Of a stretch of DNA of 64,000 bases, positions 1-11,664 are shown piece by piece (the first letter of the stretch is position 1; each line of letters starts with the position of its first letter). The stretch covers positions 1 to 64,000 of the forward strand of contig JAZKHY010000061.1 of the NCBI GenBank assembly GCA_040385105.1. The letters run 5' to 3'. A program made the translations under genes and the position numbers. This DNA comes from JACMQX01 sp040385105. GTDB lineage: Bacteria > Pseudomonadota > Gammaproteobacteria > Burkholderiales > Burkholderiaceae_C. The notes below the pieces were generated by a model. That model did no database searches. It was not told where the DNA came from and was given only the letters and a program-made list of their open reading frames with translations.

Positions 1-11
1 TTCCAGGATGC

Positions 12-87
12 CGCGGAACCGGCTTTGCCGGGCCGCCAGCATCGCCCCCCAGTGGGGGGAGCGGCCGAAGGCCGGACGGGGGGCGTC
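12..87 (-). repeat. Dispersed intergenic repeat, copy 1
   Basis: About 76 bases directly after the stop codon of the DUF502 gene that recur, nearly identical and in the opposite window orientation, at 43724-43800. The element carries two short palindromes, CCGGCCTTCGGCCG (TTCG loop) and CCCCCCACTGGGGGG. Read from the upstream gene, both copies have the same orientation and begin at the stop codon. It may act as a transcript-end structure; the high similarity between copies and the defined ends suggest a mobile or maintained intergenic element. Confidence 0.8.
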
Positions 88-741
88 CTAGTTTCCCTTG
101 ATGTATTGCCCAGAGGTAACGCCCATCGACACATAGATGCTCGTCACCCCCTCCATCCCCACATCCGCCAGCTCCACCCAGTCGGCAGGCACGTAGAGCA
201 GGCCCCCGCCGATGGGCACGGGGGCGGTGGGTACCAGCACGGCGTGGAACGGCTGGCCGCTGATCATCACTGGCGTCGAGGTGGACAGCAGGCCCAGCAG
301 CACCGTCGTCTTCTCGTTGCCCTTGCCGCCAAAGTACAGCCAGACCGGGCTCATCGACTTGAGGCCGTCTTTCTCCGGCTTGGCAAAGAGCGAGACGAGC
401 TTGGTGGAAATGTCATAGACCGTACGCACGACCGGGATGCGCTTCATGATGAAGTTGACCGTGCGCGCCAGCCCGCGCTCAAGCCCCGCCTCCACCAGCA
501 GGCCCAGCGCATAGACACACCCGGCCAGCACCAGCAGGCCGATGGTGTAACCCGTGACCTGCGACGTACCCACGCCCAGGCCGACGCGGGTGAGCAGCTG
601 GCCGAATGCGCTGTCCGGGCCGACCCATGACGACAGGAACTGCCATGTCCAGGCCAGCAGCAGCAGCGTGGCCACCAGCGGCAGCATCGCCAGCAGGCCG
701 GTGAGGAGCGTGCGGAAGGGGTTGCGGGGGTTGAATCTCAT
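88..741 (-). CDS. DUF502 family membrane protein
   Basis: 217-residue protein with two strongly hydrophobic segments near residues 9-39 and 64-86 and a conserved segment RIPVVRTVYDISTKL, which fit the DUF502 inner-membrane family. The family is widespread in proteobacteria and its molecular role is not established. The ATG overlaps the stop of the upstream NADH dehydrogenase gene by four bases (ATGA), so the two are probably co-transcribed and translationally coupled. A dispersed repeat begins at its stop codon. Confidence 0.85.
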   Translation of the reverse strand: MRFNPRNPFRTLLTGLLAMLPLVATLLLLAWTWQFLSSWVGPDSAFGQLLTRVGLGVGTSQVTGYTIGLLVLAGCVYALGLLVEAGLERGLARTVNFIMKRIPVVRTVYDISTKLVSLFAKPEKDGLKSMSPVWLYFGGKGNEKTTVLLGLLSTSTPVMISGQPFHAVLVPTAPVPIGGGLLYVPADWVELADVGMEGVTSIYVSMGVTSGQYIKGN

Positions 742-2105
742 GGTGGCGAATCGCTTCCTGGTGTTTCGTTGCCCGTCACGATGCGCGCATGCCGCTGGAA
801 GCTCCAGTAGGCCGAGGCCCAGTCCAGCAGGACCACCAGCCGGTTGCGAAAGCCGATCAGGAAATAGATATGCGCGAACAGCCAGAACAGCCAGGCAAAG
901 TAGCCCGAGAAGCGCACCGGCCCGGAGGGCGTGGTCAGGTCCACCACCGCCGCGTTGCGGCCGATAGTGGCGAGGTTGCCGTAGTCACGGTAGCGGAAGG
1001 GCTGCGCCTCCTCGCCTGCCAGGCGGCGCAGGATGTTGGCCGCCGCAGCGCGCCCCATCTGCTTGGCGCCGGGCGATACGCCGGGTACCGGGGCGGGTTC
1101 CTGGCCCGGCACATGGCTCTTTGCCGCGGCCAGGTCGCCCACCACGCTGATCTCCGGATGCCCCGGAATCGACAGGTCCGGCCCCACAATGACGCGGCCT
1201 GCGCGGTCGGTCTTGCAGCCGGTGTTCAGCGCCAGCAGGAAGCCGAGTTTTGACGCGGCCACACCGGCAGCCCAGACGACGCACTTGCTGGCCACCTGGT
1301 ACACCGCCACGCCCGTCACGTCGGGCCTGGATGAACCCGCCACATGCAGCCCTTCGGCGTCAATGCCCGTCACCCTGGTGTTGAGCCGCACGTCCACACC
1401 GAGTTTCTGCAGTTGCTCCAGCGCCCGCTGGCTGAGCGCTTCGGGCATGGACTGCAGCACCCGCGGCCCGCCTTCAACCAGCAATATCCTGGCCTGCGTC
1501 GGGTCGATGCGGCGGAACTCGCCGGGCAGGGTGTGCCGGGCAATTTCGGCCAGCGTGCCGGCCATCTCGACGCCGGTCGGCCCGCCGCCGATGACCACGA
1601 AGGTCAGCCAGGCGCGGCGCCTGTCGGGGTCAAGCTCCTTCTCGGCAGCCTCAAAGGCCATCAGGATGCGGCGGCGGATCTCGAAGGCATCGCCCAGCGT
1701 CTTGAGCCCGGGCGCGAAAGGCGCCCATTCGTCGTGGCCAAAGTAGCTGTGGGTGGCGCCGGCCGCGACGATGAGGTGGTCATACGACAGCGCATTGCCG
1801 TCGGCCAGTTCCACCCGGCGGGACTCGGCGTCGATGTCCACCACCTCGCCCAGCAGCGTGGTCACATTGCGCTGCTTGCGGAACAGGTGGCGGATCGGCG
1901 CGGCGATGGCCGGCGCCGACAGCCCGGCGGTGGCCACCTGGTAGAGCAGAGGCTGGAACAGGTGGTGGTTGGTCTTGTCAACCAGCGTCACATCGGCATC
2001 GGCGCGGCGCAGTGCGCGGGCGGCTTCCAGGCCGCCGAAGCCGCAGCCAATGATGACGATCTGGGCGCGCGAAACGGTCGAACGGGGAAGCGATGGAGGC
2101 GTCAT
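738..2105 (-). CDS. ndh: Type II NADH:quinone dehydrogenase
   Basis: 455-residue flavoprotein. An N-terminal FAD-binding Rossmann motif (IVIIGCGFGGLEAA) lies near residue 17, a second dinucleotide motif (FVVIGGGPTGVEMAG) near residue 170, and the C-terminal hydrophobic region (WLFWLFAHIYFLIGF) is the likely membrane anchor. The family oxidises NADH and reduces ubiquinone at the inner membrane without pumping protons. Length and motif order match single-subunit NDH-2. It is the first gene of a pair with the DUF502 gene. The substrate could in principle be another quinone-linked donor, but the NDH-2 assignment is strong. Confidence 0.9.
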   Translation of the reverse strand: MTPPSLPRSTVSRAQIVIIGCGFGGLEAARALRRADADVTLVDKTNHHLFQPLLYQVATAGLSAPAIAAPIRHLFRKQRNVTTLLGEVVDIDAESRRVELADGNALSYDHLIVAAGATHSYFGHDEWAPFAPGLKTLGDAFEIRRRILMAFEAAEKELDPDRRRAWLTFVVIGGGPTGVEMAGTLAEIARHTLPGEFRRIDPTQARILLVEGGPRVLQSMPEALSQRALEQLQKLGVDVRLNTRVTGIDAEGLHVAGSSRPDVTGVAVYQVASKCVVWAAGVAASKLGFLLALNTGCKTDRAGRVIVGPDLSIPGHPEISVVGDLAAAKSHVPGQEPAPVPGVSPGAKQMGRAAAANILRRLAGEEAQPFRYRDYGNLATIGRNAAVVDLTTPSGPVRFSGYFAWLFWLFAHIYFLIGFRNRLVVLLDWASAYWSFQRHARIVTGNETPGSDSPP

Positions 2106-2206
2106 GCCCCGATTATGCGCATCCGCAATTCAGACCCTGCGCGCCGCCAGGCTGCGGCGGGCCGGGATATCCTCGGGGCTGCTGCAAGCCTGACCACGGA
2201 GGAGAC

Positions 2207-3385
2207 ATGAACCCTGAAGACGACGCCATCGAGACCCGGTGGATCCACCTGCAATACGAGGAAGCTTCCGCATTCAACGAAACCTACGGCTTCTCCGGCA
2301 GCCAGGGCGCGGTGAATGTCGAGGGCCTGCTGCTGCGCGCCAGGGGCAGCACCTCCCGCACGCTGCTGGTCTACATGCACCCGGCCTCGACGCTGCAGCT
2401 GCTGCCGGTGCCCAGGGCGATGGCACGGTCCGGCGTGGATGTGCTCTGCGCCGCCAGCCGCTATGCGAAAAACGACGCGGCGCTCATCATGGAGAAGGTC
2501 ATCCTTGACCTGGGTGCCTGGATCCGCCACGCCAGGGAGGTGCTGGGCTACCAGAAGGTGGTGCTGGCCGGCTGGAGCGGCGGCGGTTCGCTCGCCATGT
2601 TCTACCAGGCCGAAGCCGAGGCGCCCTCCATCACCCATACACCCGCCGGCGACCCGGTCCACATCGGCAAGCTGCCGCCAGCCGATGCGGTGATCTACCA
2701 GGCAGCGCACATCTCGCGTGCGAGCCTGCTGGCGGAGTCGCTCGACCCTTCCGTGCAGGACGAGCTGCATCCCGGGCGCCGCGAGCCCGAGCTGGACATC
2801 TACGACCCGCGCAACCCGAACCGCCCGCCCTACACGGCCGAATACATCCAGCGCTACAGGGCGGCGCAACTCGCGCGCATGCGCCGCATCACCGCCTGGG
2901 TCAAGGCCACCCTGCAGGAACTGAAGGAAGGCGGGACGGACGAGATGGAGCGGGGCTTTGTCGTGCACCGCACCCAGGCCGACCCGCGCTTCAGCGACCC
3001 GTCGCTCGACCCCAACGGCCGGCGCCCTGGCTGGTGCTACATGGGCAAGCCGGAGACGGTGAACTCCGGCCCGGTGGGGCTTGCCAGGTTCTGCACACTG
3101 CGGTCCTGGCTGTCCCAGTGGTCCCTGGACGACAGCCGGGCCGACGCGCTCAGCTGCGCCGCGCGGATGCATGCCCCGCTGATGGTGATCGAGAACGGCG
3201 CCGACGACGCGGTGCCGCAGCCGCACTCCGCCATGGTTTTCAACGCATCGGTGTCCCCCGACAAGACCATGCACATCGTCCCCGGCGCCAACCACTACTA
3301 TGCCGGCCAGCCTGAACTCCTGGCCGGGTCGATACGCCTGATCCTCGACTGGCTTGGGCAGCGCGGGCTGCTGGCGGTGAAGTGA
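2207..3385 (+). CDS. Alpha/beta hydrolase
   Basis: 392-residue protein with an alpha/beta hydrolase nucleophile elbow GWSGGG (Ser124), a later Asp candidate in VIENGADDAV and a His candidate in PGANHYY near the C terminus, giving a complete catalytic triad. No signal peptide is visible, so it is probably cytoplasmic. The ATG at 2207 is chosen because GGAGGAGAC precedes it; an in-frame ATG at 2093 would overlap the divergent ndh gene and has no site. The ester or thioester substrate cannot be told from sequence. Confidence 0.8.
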   Translation: MNPEDDAIETRWIHLQYEEASAFNETYGFSGSQGAVNVEGLLLRARGSTSRTLLVYMHPASTLQLLPVPRAMARSGVDVLCAASRYAKNDAALIMEKVILDLGAWIRHAREVLGYQKVVLAGWSGGGSLAMFYQAEAEAPSITHTPAGDPVHIGKLPPADAVIYQAAHISRASLLAESLDPSVQDELHPGRREPELDIYDPRNPNRPPYTAEYIQRYRAAQLARMRRITAWVKATLQELKEGGTDEMERGFVVHRTQADPRFSDPSLDPNGRRPGWCYMGKPETVNSGPVGLARFCTLRSWLSQWSLDDSRADALSCAARMHAPLMVIENGADDAVPQPHSAMVFNASVSPDKTMHIVPGANHYYAGQPELLAGSIRLILDWLGQRGLLAVK

Positions 3386-3415
3386 TCGGGGCCGCCAGCG
3401 CGAACCGCCGGCCGC

Positions 3416-3793
3416 TCAGCGTTCCGTGACCTGCGCGATGACCTGGAGCAATTCCTCCAGCGGCGCGCTCTTGGAGACGGCGATATGCCCGCCGAATGCG
3501 TCGTCCAGCTCGGTGGGTTCGTCCGGCGAGACCAGTGCAGTCAGGTAGACCAGCGGAATGCGGCTGGTGATGTCGTTCTCCGACAGCAGCCAGGCGACCT
3601 CATCCCCCTTGATGCCGGGCATGTTGATGTCGCACAGGATGATGTCGGGCCGCTCCTGCCCCGCAAGTGCGACCACAGCCGAGGGGTTGGTGGTGGTGAC
3701 CACGTTGAAGTACTTGCCGAGCTTGACCGCCATGAAGGCGATTACCGCTTCGTCGTCATCAATGAGAAGGACCTTGGTCTTTTTTTCCGTCAT
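3416..3793 (-). CDS. Single-domain response regulator (CheY-like)
   Basis: 125 residues consisting of one receiver domain: acidic pocket IDDDE (residues 11-15), phospho-acceptor Asp55 in ILCDINMPG, Thr85 and Lys108. There is no output domain, so it probably works through protein contacts. It lies 39 bases downstream of a hybrid histidine kinase on the same strand and is the likely partner. It closely resembles the receiver domain of the protein at 48590-49675 (shared VKLGK, ERPD-ILCDI-MPG, YLTAL and VSK blocks), so the two are paralogues. Confidence 0.9.
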   Translation of the reverse strand: MTEKKTKVLLIDDDEAVIAFMAVKLGKYFNVVTTTNPSAVVALAGQERPDIILCDINMPGIKGDEVAWLLSENDITSRIPLVYLTALVSPDEPTELDDAFGGHIAVSKSAPLEELLQVIAQVTER

Positions 3794-3832
3794 GTGCCAT
3801 CCTGCCAGCGTTACGCCACGATATCACGGCCG

Positions 3833-6277
<2,445 letters not shown>

Positions 6278-6382
6278 ACGGCCTTGTCAGTACTGCCCGA
6301 ACACTCCAACAGCGGCCCTCTGCGTCCGGTTTCAGGATAATACAAACGATTCCACCCCCCTACAACAGCCGAAAGTCTCCCC

Positions 6383-7402
6383 ATGTTCCAGACATCCATC
6401 GCAGGCAGCCTGCCCAAACCGGCCTGGCTGGCCGAGACCAACAAGCTCTGGCCGAAGTGGCAGGCCGAGGGCGCCGAACTGCTCCAGGCCAAGGCCGATG
6501 CCACGCTGCTGTGGATCAAGGCGCAGGAGGACGCGGGGCTGGACATCATTGGCGACGGCGAGCAGGCACGCCAGCACTTTGTGCACGGCTTTGTGGAGCA
6601 TGTGGAAGGCATCGACTTCGAGCACAAGGTCACCATGGGCATCCGCAACAACCGCTATGACGCGCAGGTGCCGCAGGTGGTGGCGCCGCTCAGGCTCAAG
6701 GGCAGGGTGCATGCCTTCGAGGCGCAGCTGGCCCGCGCCCACACGAAGAAAAAGCTCAAGTTCACGCTGCCCGGCCCGATGACCATCGTCGACACCGTGG
6801 CCGACCGCTTCTATGGCGACAAGGTGAAGATGGCCATGGCCTTTGCCGAGCTGCTCAACCAGGAGGCGCTGGCCCTGCAGGCAGACGGCGTGGACATCAT
6901 CCAGTTTGACGAGCCGGCCTTCAATGTGTACATGAAGGATGCCGCAGACTGGGGCGTCAAGGCGCTGGAGGTTGCCGCACGCGGCCTGACCTGCACGACG
7001 GCCGTGCATATCTGCTACGGCTACGGCATCAAGGCCAATGTGGACTGGAAGAACACGCTGGGCGAGGAATGGCGCCAGTATGAAGAAGTATTCCCGGCAC
7101 TGGCAAAGAGCAGCATCGGGCAGGTGAGCCTGGAGTGCTTCCACTCCCACGTGCCGCCGCACCTGATGAAGCTGCTGGAAGGCAAGGACGTGATGGTCGG
7201 CGTGATCGACGTCGCCAGCGACGAGATCGAAACCCCCGAGCAGATTGCCGACACCATTGGCACGGCGCTGCAGTTCGTGCCCAAGGCGCGGCTCTTCCCC
7301 TGCACCAACTGCGGCCTGGCGCCGATGAGCCGCGAGGTCGCCGTGAAGAAGCTTGAAGCACTGGCCCGGGGCGCGGCACTGGCGCGCGAGCGCTACAGGT
7401 AG
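6383..7402 (+). CDS. MetE C-terminal-like methionine synthase family protein
   Basis: 339 residues resembling the catalytic C-terminal half of cobalamin-independent methionine synthase. Zinc-ligand candidates are visible in order: His and Cys in AVHICYG, Glu and Cys in SLECFHSH, and Cys in FPCTNCGLAPM. The N-terminal half of full MetE is absent, as in core-MetE proteins, which transfer methyl groups from donors other than folyl-polyglutamate. It starts at the only suitable ATG (6383) and is followed after 11 bases by a serine hydrolase gene. It may make methionine or act on another thiol substrate. Confidence 0.8.
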   Translation: MFQTSIAGSLPKPAWLAETNKLWPKWQAEGAELLQAKADATLLWIKAQEDAGLDIIGDGEQARQHFVHGFVEHVEGIDFEHKVTMGIRNNRYDAQVPQVVAPLRLKGRVHAFEAQLARAHTKKKLKFTLPGPMTIVDTVADRFYGDKVKMAMAFAELLNQEALALQADGVDIIQFDEPAFNVYMKDAADWGVKALEVAARGLTCTTAVHICYGYGIKANVDWKNTLGEEWRQYEEVFPALAKSSIGQVSLECFHSHVPPHLMKLLEGKDVMVGVIDVASDEIETPEQIADTIGTALQFVPKARLFPCTNCGLAPMSREVAVKKLEALARGAALARERYR

Positions 7403-7413
7403 CAGGCCCGCCC

Positions 7414-8565
7414 ATGGACGCACAGGCGCTCAGGCGCATCAGCATCACGCTCAAGGCGGACATTGCGCGCGGCCGCCTGCCGGGCGCCGTGTTCATGGTT
7501 TCGCAATGCGGCGACACCCTTGCATTTGACGCCCTGGGCCGGCAGGACGGGCGTGCAGAAGCCGGTGCCGCAACCCCCATGCGTCAGGACTCCATCTTCC
7601 GCTTCTACTCCATGACCAAGCCCATCGTGTCGCTCGCGGCGCTGATGCTGGTGGAAGAGGGCGGGCTGATGATCGGCGACCCGGTGTCAAGGTACCTGCC
7701 GGAGTTTGCGAGGCAGAAGGTCGCGGTCATGCGCGGCAACAAGCTGCAGCTGGAGCCCGCCTGGCGCGACATGACGGTGCACGACCTGCTGCGCCACACC
7801 TCGGGCCTGACCTACGAGTTCCTGGGCGACGACCCGGTGCAGCAGCAGTACAAGGCTGCGGACATCGCGTCGCGCAACCGCAGCAACCGCGAAATGTGCA
7901 AATTGCTGGCCGCCTTGCCGCTGGCGCGCCAGCCGGGCGCGGCGTGGCAGTACAGCCGGTCCACCGATGTCCTGGGCGCGGTGCTTGAGGCGGTGACCGG
8001 CATGACGCTGGGCGAGCTGCTGGAGCAGCGCATCCTCGGGCCGCTGGGCATGCAGGACACGGCCTTCCATGTGCCCGTGGACAAGCAGCACCGCCTGGCC
8101 GAGCCGTTTGCGAACGACCCCGACACGGGCGAACTGGTCACCATGATCGACCTGCGCGAACCACCCCTGGGCGAGTCCGGTGGCGGGGGCCTCGCCTCCA
8201 CCGCCGCCGACTACGCGCGCTTCCTCCAGATGATGCTCAACGGCGGCCGGCTTGACGGCGTGCGCCTGGCCTCACGCAAGACCATTGCCTGGATGACGGC
8301 CGACCACCTCGGCCGGATCGCGATTGAAGGCGACCTGCTGCCGCCCGGCCACGGCTTCGGCCTGGGCGTGGCGGTGCGCACCCAGGCGGGCCTCGCACCC
8401 ACGCCGGGTTCTACCGGCATGTATTACTGGAGCGGCATCGGCGGCACTTCGTTCTTCGTGGACCCGCAGGAGCAGATGTTCGCGATGCTGCTCACCCAGG
8501 CGCCGGGGCAGCGGGTTTACTACCGGACTTTGTTCCGGAACATGGTGTACGGGGCGGTGGAGTGA
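7414..8565 (+). CDS. Serine hydrolase, beta-lactamase-related (class C type)
   Basis: 383 residues with the SxxK nucleophile motif in FYSMTKPI and a YSR motif in QYSRSTDVLG, characteristic of beta-lactamase/penicillin-binding-protein-like esterases and peptidases. No signal peptide is apparent, which argues for a cytoplasmic esterase-like role rather than antibiotic resistance. It lies 11 bases after the MetE-like gene and probably shares its transcript. The substrate is unknown. Confidence 0.8.
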   Translation: MDAQALRRISITLKADIARGRLPGAVFMVSQCGDTLAFDALGRQDGRAEAGAATPMRQDSIFRFYSMTKPIVSLAALMLVEEGGLMIGDPVSRYLPEFARQKVAVMRGNKLQLEPAWRDMTVHDLLRHTSGLTYEFLGDDPVQQQYKAADIASRNRSNREMCKLLAALPLARQPGAAWQYSRSTDVLGAVLEAVTGMTLGELLEQRILGPLGMQDTAFHVPVDKQHRLAEPFANDPDTGELVTMIDLREPPLGESGGGGLASTAADYARFLQMMLNGGRLDGVRLASRKTIAWMTADHLGRIAIEGDLLPPGHGFGLGVAVRTQAGLAPTPGSTGMYYWSGIGGTSFFVDPQEQMFAMLLTQAPGQRVYYRTLFRNMVYGAVE

Positions 8566-8574
8566 CGATGCCCC

Positions 8575-8592
8575 ACGGGCGATCCGGCCCGT
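8575..8592. terminator. Possible weak bidirectional terminator hairpin
   Basis: ACGGGC-N6-GCCCGT lies between two convergent genes. It has no T tract, so it is only a weak candidate. Confidence 0.3.
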
Positions 8593-8602
8593 CTGCAGGA
8601 CG

Positions 8603-9565
8603 TTACTTCAAACCCTGAATCCCCCGCTCGCGGTAGTACCTCAGTGCCCCGGGATGGAACGGCACAACCGTGTTGTTGGGCGCATTGCCGGCACGCGTCG
8701 GGCCGGCGCTGTCGTGAATGGCTTTCGGGTCGGCTGCAGACAGGACCGTGCGCGTGATCCAGTACGCGTCTGCCTCCGGCAGGTCCTTGTGCGCCATGAC
8801 AAAGTTCCATGCGGCCACGCTTTTGAGCGCAGTCCGCTGGTTGCGATAGGTGTCCGGTGCAACCGTGGCCGGGCTCAGGAAAGGGAAGCGTTTGAGCATC
8901 GCTGCCAGCTCATCATCTGTCAGGCCGAAGACCACAGCATCGGTGGCATCCGCCACCTGCCTGATGGCCGGAATGGGAAGCGCAGCGCCCTGCCAGAGCG
9001 CGTCTATCCGGCCCGCCAGAAGATCGTCCGCCAGAGCGGCAGGCGTGCCGGTCACCACCTGCGCCTGCAGGCCCACGGCATCAGCCAGGCCCTTGAAGAA
9101 GCTTTCGGCCGGACCGCCCGCCGGGCCAACGCCCACACGCTTGCCGGCCAGCGAGCGCAGATTCACCAGCCCCGCGCTGCGCAAGGCAACAATCTGGAAC
9201 GACGTCTCATACATGGGAAACAGCGCGCGTACATTGCTGTGCTTCCTGCCCTGCGTCCAGGCGGCGCTGCCGTTGACTGCCTCGAATGCGGTGCCCAGGA
9301 AAGCGGTGCCGAGCCGGCCGGTTTCCGCGTCAATGAGCTGGAGATTCTCGATCGAGCCGCGCGTGACAAGCCCGGTGGCCGGCAGGCCGCGCGCGGTCAG
9401 GTATTGCGCCAGGCCCTGCGCATAGGGAAGGAAGGCGCTGCCCTGGCCCGCCGAGTAGATACCGGTGGATTTCAGTGTTGGCGCAACCGGGGCCGCGGGC
9501 TGGGTGGCACAACCGGCGGTTGCGGCCAGGCCGGCGAGTAGCAGCAGTCGTCTGGTTTCGTTCAC
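8603..9565 (-). CDS. TAXI-family TRAP transporter solute-binding protein (lipoprotein)
   Basis: 320 residues. The N terminus (LLLLAGLAATAGC) is a lipoprotein signal with Cys19 as the lipidation site; the rest matches TAXI substrate-binding proteins (STGIYSAGQGSAFLPYAQGLAQ, KRVGVGPAGGPAE). These bind small organic acids or amino-acid-like anions for TRAP transport. The start is a GTG preceded by AAGGAGA and overlaps the stop of the upstream hydrolase gene (GTGA). No TRAP permease is encoded in the window, so the membrane partner must be elsewhere or the protein serves a sensory role. Confidence 0.85.
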   Translation of the reverse strand: MNETRRLLLLAGLAATAGCATQPAAPVAPTLKSTGIYSAGQGSAFLPYAQGLAQYLTARGLPATGLVTRGSIENLQLIDAETGRLGTAFLGTAFEAVNGSAAWTQGRKHSNVRALFPMYETSFQIVALRSAGLVNLRSLAGKRVGVGPAGGPAESFFKGLADAVGLQAQVVTGTPAALADDLLAGRIDALWQGAALPIPAIRQVADATDAVVFGLTDDELAAMLKRFPFLSPATVAPDTYRNQRTALKSVAAWNFVMAHKDLPEADAYWITRTVLSAADPKAIHDSAGPTRAGNAPNNTVVPFHPGALRYYRERGIQGLK

Positions 9566-10578
9566 GATGTTGTCTCCTTCTGCGTGGTGGTAACGGGTGG
9601 TACGGAAGATGGCAATGCATTGCGCTGCCCCAGCCGGACTGTCGTCACGCCGGGCCGCAACTGGCGCACCGAAGGCATCACCAGCACGCAGTCGTCGTAA
9701 GGCGTGGCGAGCGGCTCGCCGGCATCAAAGGCGATGGTCGTGCCGGCGCGGCGGATGGTCTCGCCGCCGCGAAAGTCCTGCGCAAACTCGAAGTCCATCG
9801 AGCGTGCCACCACCCGGTGGGTGACCGTGACCGGCATTGGCGGCAGTGCATCCGGCAGCAGCCATCCGGAGGGCAGGTCGGCACGCTCCAGGCTGCCTGC
9901 GGCCACCAGGAAGCGCATGAGCACATTGCGCGCGGTCTGCAGCGACGACTTTTCCCAGTGCTGGCCGGCCTCAAGAAGCAATGCAATGCGCTCGCCGGCG
10001 GGGTCGGCGAAGCAGCCGTAGTCCCGCATGCGAACGCCGTCGGCATGGCCCGCGTCAACAATGGCCTGGGCAGAAGTCTTCAGGCCCTGCGCAAATGCAA
10101 TATTGCGTGGCAGCAGGCCGGTGACCAGCAGCGGCGCGCAGGGCTCATGCATGGAATGCAGGTCCAGCAGGTGGGTGGCCCGGTCAACCAGCGGGCGCAG
10201 CGCGCGCGCGCGGGCGGTTTCGGCAGTGCGGCCGGGCCCGTCCAGTATGTCGCCCGACCAGACCCGGTTGAAGTCTTCATCCACAAACCGCGAAGCGTCC
10301 GGGTTGCGCGCGTCAAACCGTTCAAACGCGGCGATGTTGCAGAACGCGGCGGTGATGCGGCCACGCCGGGGCGTCAGGCCGCTGCGCAGGAACGCATCAA
10401 GTGCGAGTGCTCCTGAATACTCGTTGCCATGCACCAGCGCGGTGAGCAATACCTCGGGGCCTGGCGCGCCTGAAGCCCGCTCCTGGACGTAGGCCACGCC
10501 ATGGCCGGAGACGGACCAGTCAGACAGGTCCGGCGGCTGGATCTGGACGGGGTGCGGTTCGGCGTGTATCCGGCTCAC
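9562..10578 (-). CDS. Succinylglutamate desuccinylase/aspartoacylase family metallohydrolase
   Basis: 338 residues of the M14-like aspartoacylase/AstE family. Zinc ligands are visible as HGNE in ALVHGNEYSG and the His of LLDLHSMHEP; an Arg-containing substrate segment is in DEDFNRVW. The family hydrolyses N-acyl amino acids. GTG start overlapping the Bug gene stop (GTGA). Gene order is Bug, this enzyme, TAXI protein, all with overlapping ends, so one operon couples capture of a substrate with its deacylation. Confidence 0.8.
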   Translation of the reverse strand: MSRIHAEPHPVQIQPPDLSDWSVSGHGVAYVQERASGAPGPEVLLTALVHGNEYSGALALDAFLRSGLTPRRGRITAAFCNIAAFERFDARNPDASRFVDEDFNRVWSGDILDGPGRTAETARARALRPLVDRATHLLDLHSMHEPCAPLLVTGLLPRNIAFAQGLKTSAQAIVDAGHADGVRMRDYGCFADPAGERIALLLEAGQHWEKSSLQTARNVLMRFLVAAGSLERADLPSGWLLPDALPPMPVTVTHRVVARSMDFEFAQDFRGGETIRRAGTTIAFDAGEPLATPYDDCVLVMPSVRQLRPGVTTVRLGQRNALPSSVPPVTTTQKETTS

Positions 10579-11588
10579 GAGATGCTGCCTCCGGCGACGG
10601 CCTTGTTGACCACGGCACGAACCCGCTGCGTCTCGGCCTTGATGAAACTCCCCAGCGCCTGCGGTGTGCCGCCGTCATTGGTGATGCCGGCCTTCTGCAG
10701 CTTCTGCCAGACGTCCTGCTCGCGCAGGACTTCGTTGAGCTCGCGGTTCAGCCGCGCCGTCATCGCCGCAGGCATCCTTGCGGGGCCGAACAGCCCGAAC
10801 CAGACGTTCATGTCGTAGCCCTTGAGCTTCGGGTGCTCGGCCAGTGCGGGGATCAGCGGCGCAGCGCGTGAGCGGGTGGGCGTGGTCACACCCAGCGCCA
10901 CCATCTTGCCCGACTCGATGTGCGGCATGGCAGATGACAGCACGAACACGCTGAACTCCACATTGCTGCCCAGCACGTCCTGCACCATCTGTGCCGCGCC
11001 GCGGTAGGGCACATGGCGGAAGGTGGTGCCGCCCAGGATGTTGATCAGCTCGCCCGACACATGCAGCGGCGTGCCAATGCCCGACGATGCGAAGCTCAGC
11101 TTGTTGGGCTCGCGTTTCGCCTTGGCCAGGGCTTCGTCGATATTCTTCACACCGGTTTTGGGGCCGGCGACAAACACCATGGGGGTGACGCCGATCAGGC
11201 CGATATGGGTCAGGTCGGTCTCGCCGTTGTACTTGACCGCGGTGTTGAACAGCCGGGCGATCGACACCTCGCTGCCCGAGCCGAGCAACAGCGTGTAGCC
11301 GTCCGGCGCAGAGTTGACCACCTTCTGCGCGCCGATGGTGCCGCCCGCGCCACCCATGTTCTCGATGACGACCGGCGTGCCCAGGCGCTTTGACAAGGGC
11401 TCGGCGATGGTCCGGGCCACCAGGTCAACGCTGCCACCGGCCGGGTAGCCGACGACGAGTGTGACGGGCTTGCCGGCGGGCCAGGCCTGGGCCCATGCGG
11501 CGCCCGTTGGCAACAGCATGGCAAGTGTGGCTGTGCCGGCAAGGCAGGCCAGCCGGAATGTGGCGCGGCGGGTCAGGGCGTTTTTCAT
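10575..11588 (-). CDS. Bug/TctC-family tripartite tricarboxylate transporter binding protein
   Basis: 337 residues with an N-terminal signal (TATLAMLLPTGAAWAQ) and the Bug fold signatures KPVTLVVGYPAGGSVDLVAR and VVIENMGGAGGTIGAQKV. These periplasmic proteins bind carboxylates and amino acid derivatives. First gene of the three-gene unit with the aspartoacylase-like and TAXI genes. The upstream 77-base gap holds a perfect 9+9 base dyad that is probably the operator for the LysR gene just upstream. No TctA/TctB genes are nearby. Confidence 0.9.
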   Translation of the reverse strand: MKNALTRRATFRLACLAGTATLAMLLPTGAAWAQAWPAGKPVTLVVGYPAGGSVDLVARTIAEPLSKRLGTPVVIENMGGAGGTIGAQKVVNSAPDGYTLLLGSGSEVSIARLFNTAVKYNGETDLTHIGLIGVTPMVFVAGPKTGVKNIDEALAKAKREPNKLSFASSGIGTPLHVSGELINILGGTTFRHVPYRGAAQMVQDVLGSNVEFSVFVLSSAMPHIESGKMVALGVTTPTRSRAAPLIPALAEHPKLKGYDMNVWFGLFGPARMPAAMTARLNRELNEVLREQDVWQKLQKAGITNDGGTPQALGSFIKAETQRVRAVVNKAVAGGSIS

Positions 11589-11641
11589 CGTCGGGGCTCC
11601 AGGTTGGTTGATGGAGCCAGTCTAGAAATGCCGTCCATCGG

Positions 11642-11664
11642 GCGTATGCGCAACACGCATACGC
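11642..11664. promoter_or_regulatory. LysR-type operator dyad
   Basis: Perfect inverted repeat GCGTATGCG-N5-CGCATACGC containing a T-N11-A LysR box. It sits between the LysR gene stop and the Bug gene start, 54 bases upstream of the Bug ATG. No T tract follows on either strand, so a terminator is less likely. Confidence 0.65.

Noticed and set aside
7414..8565. Beta-lactamase resistance gene
   Set aside because: The SxxK and YxS-like motifs are shared by esterases and peptidases, and there is no signal peptide; resistance cannot be inferred.
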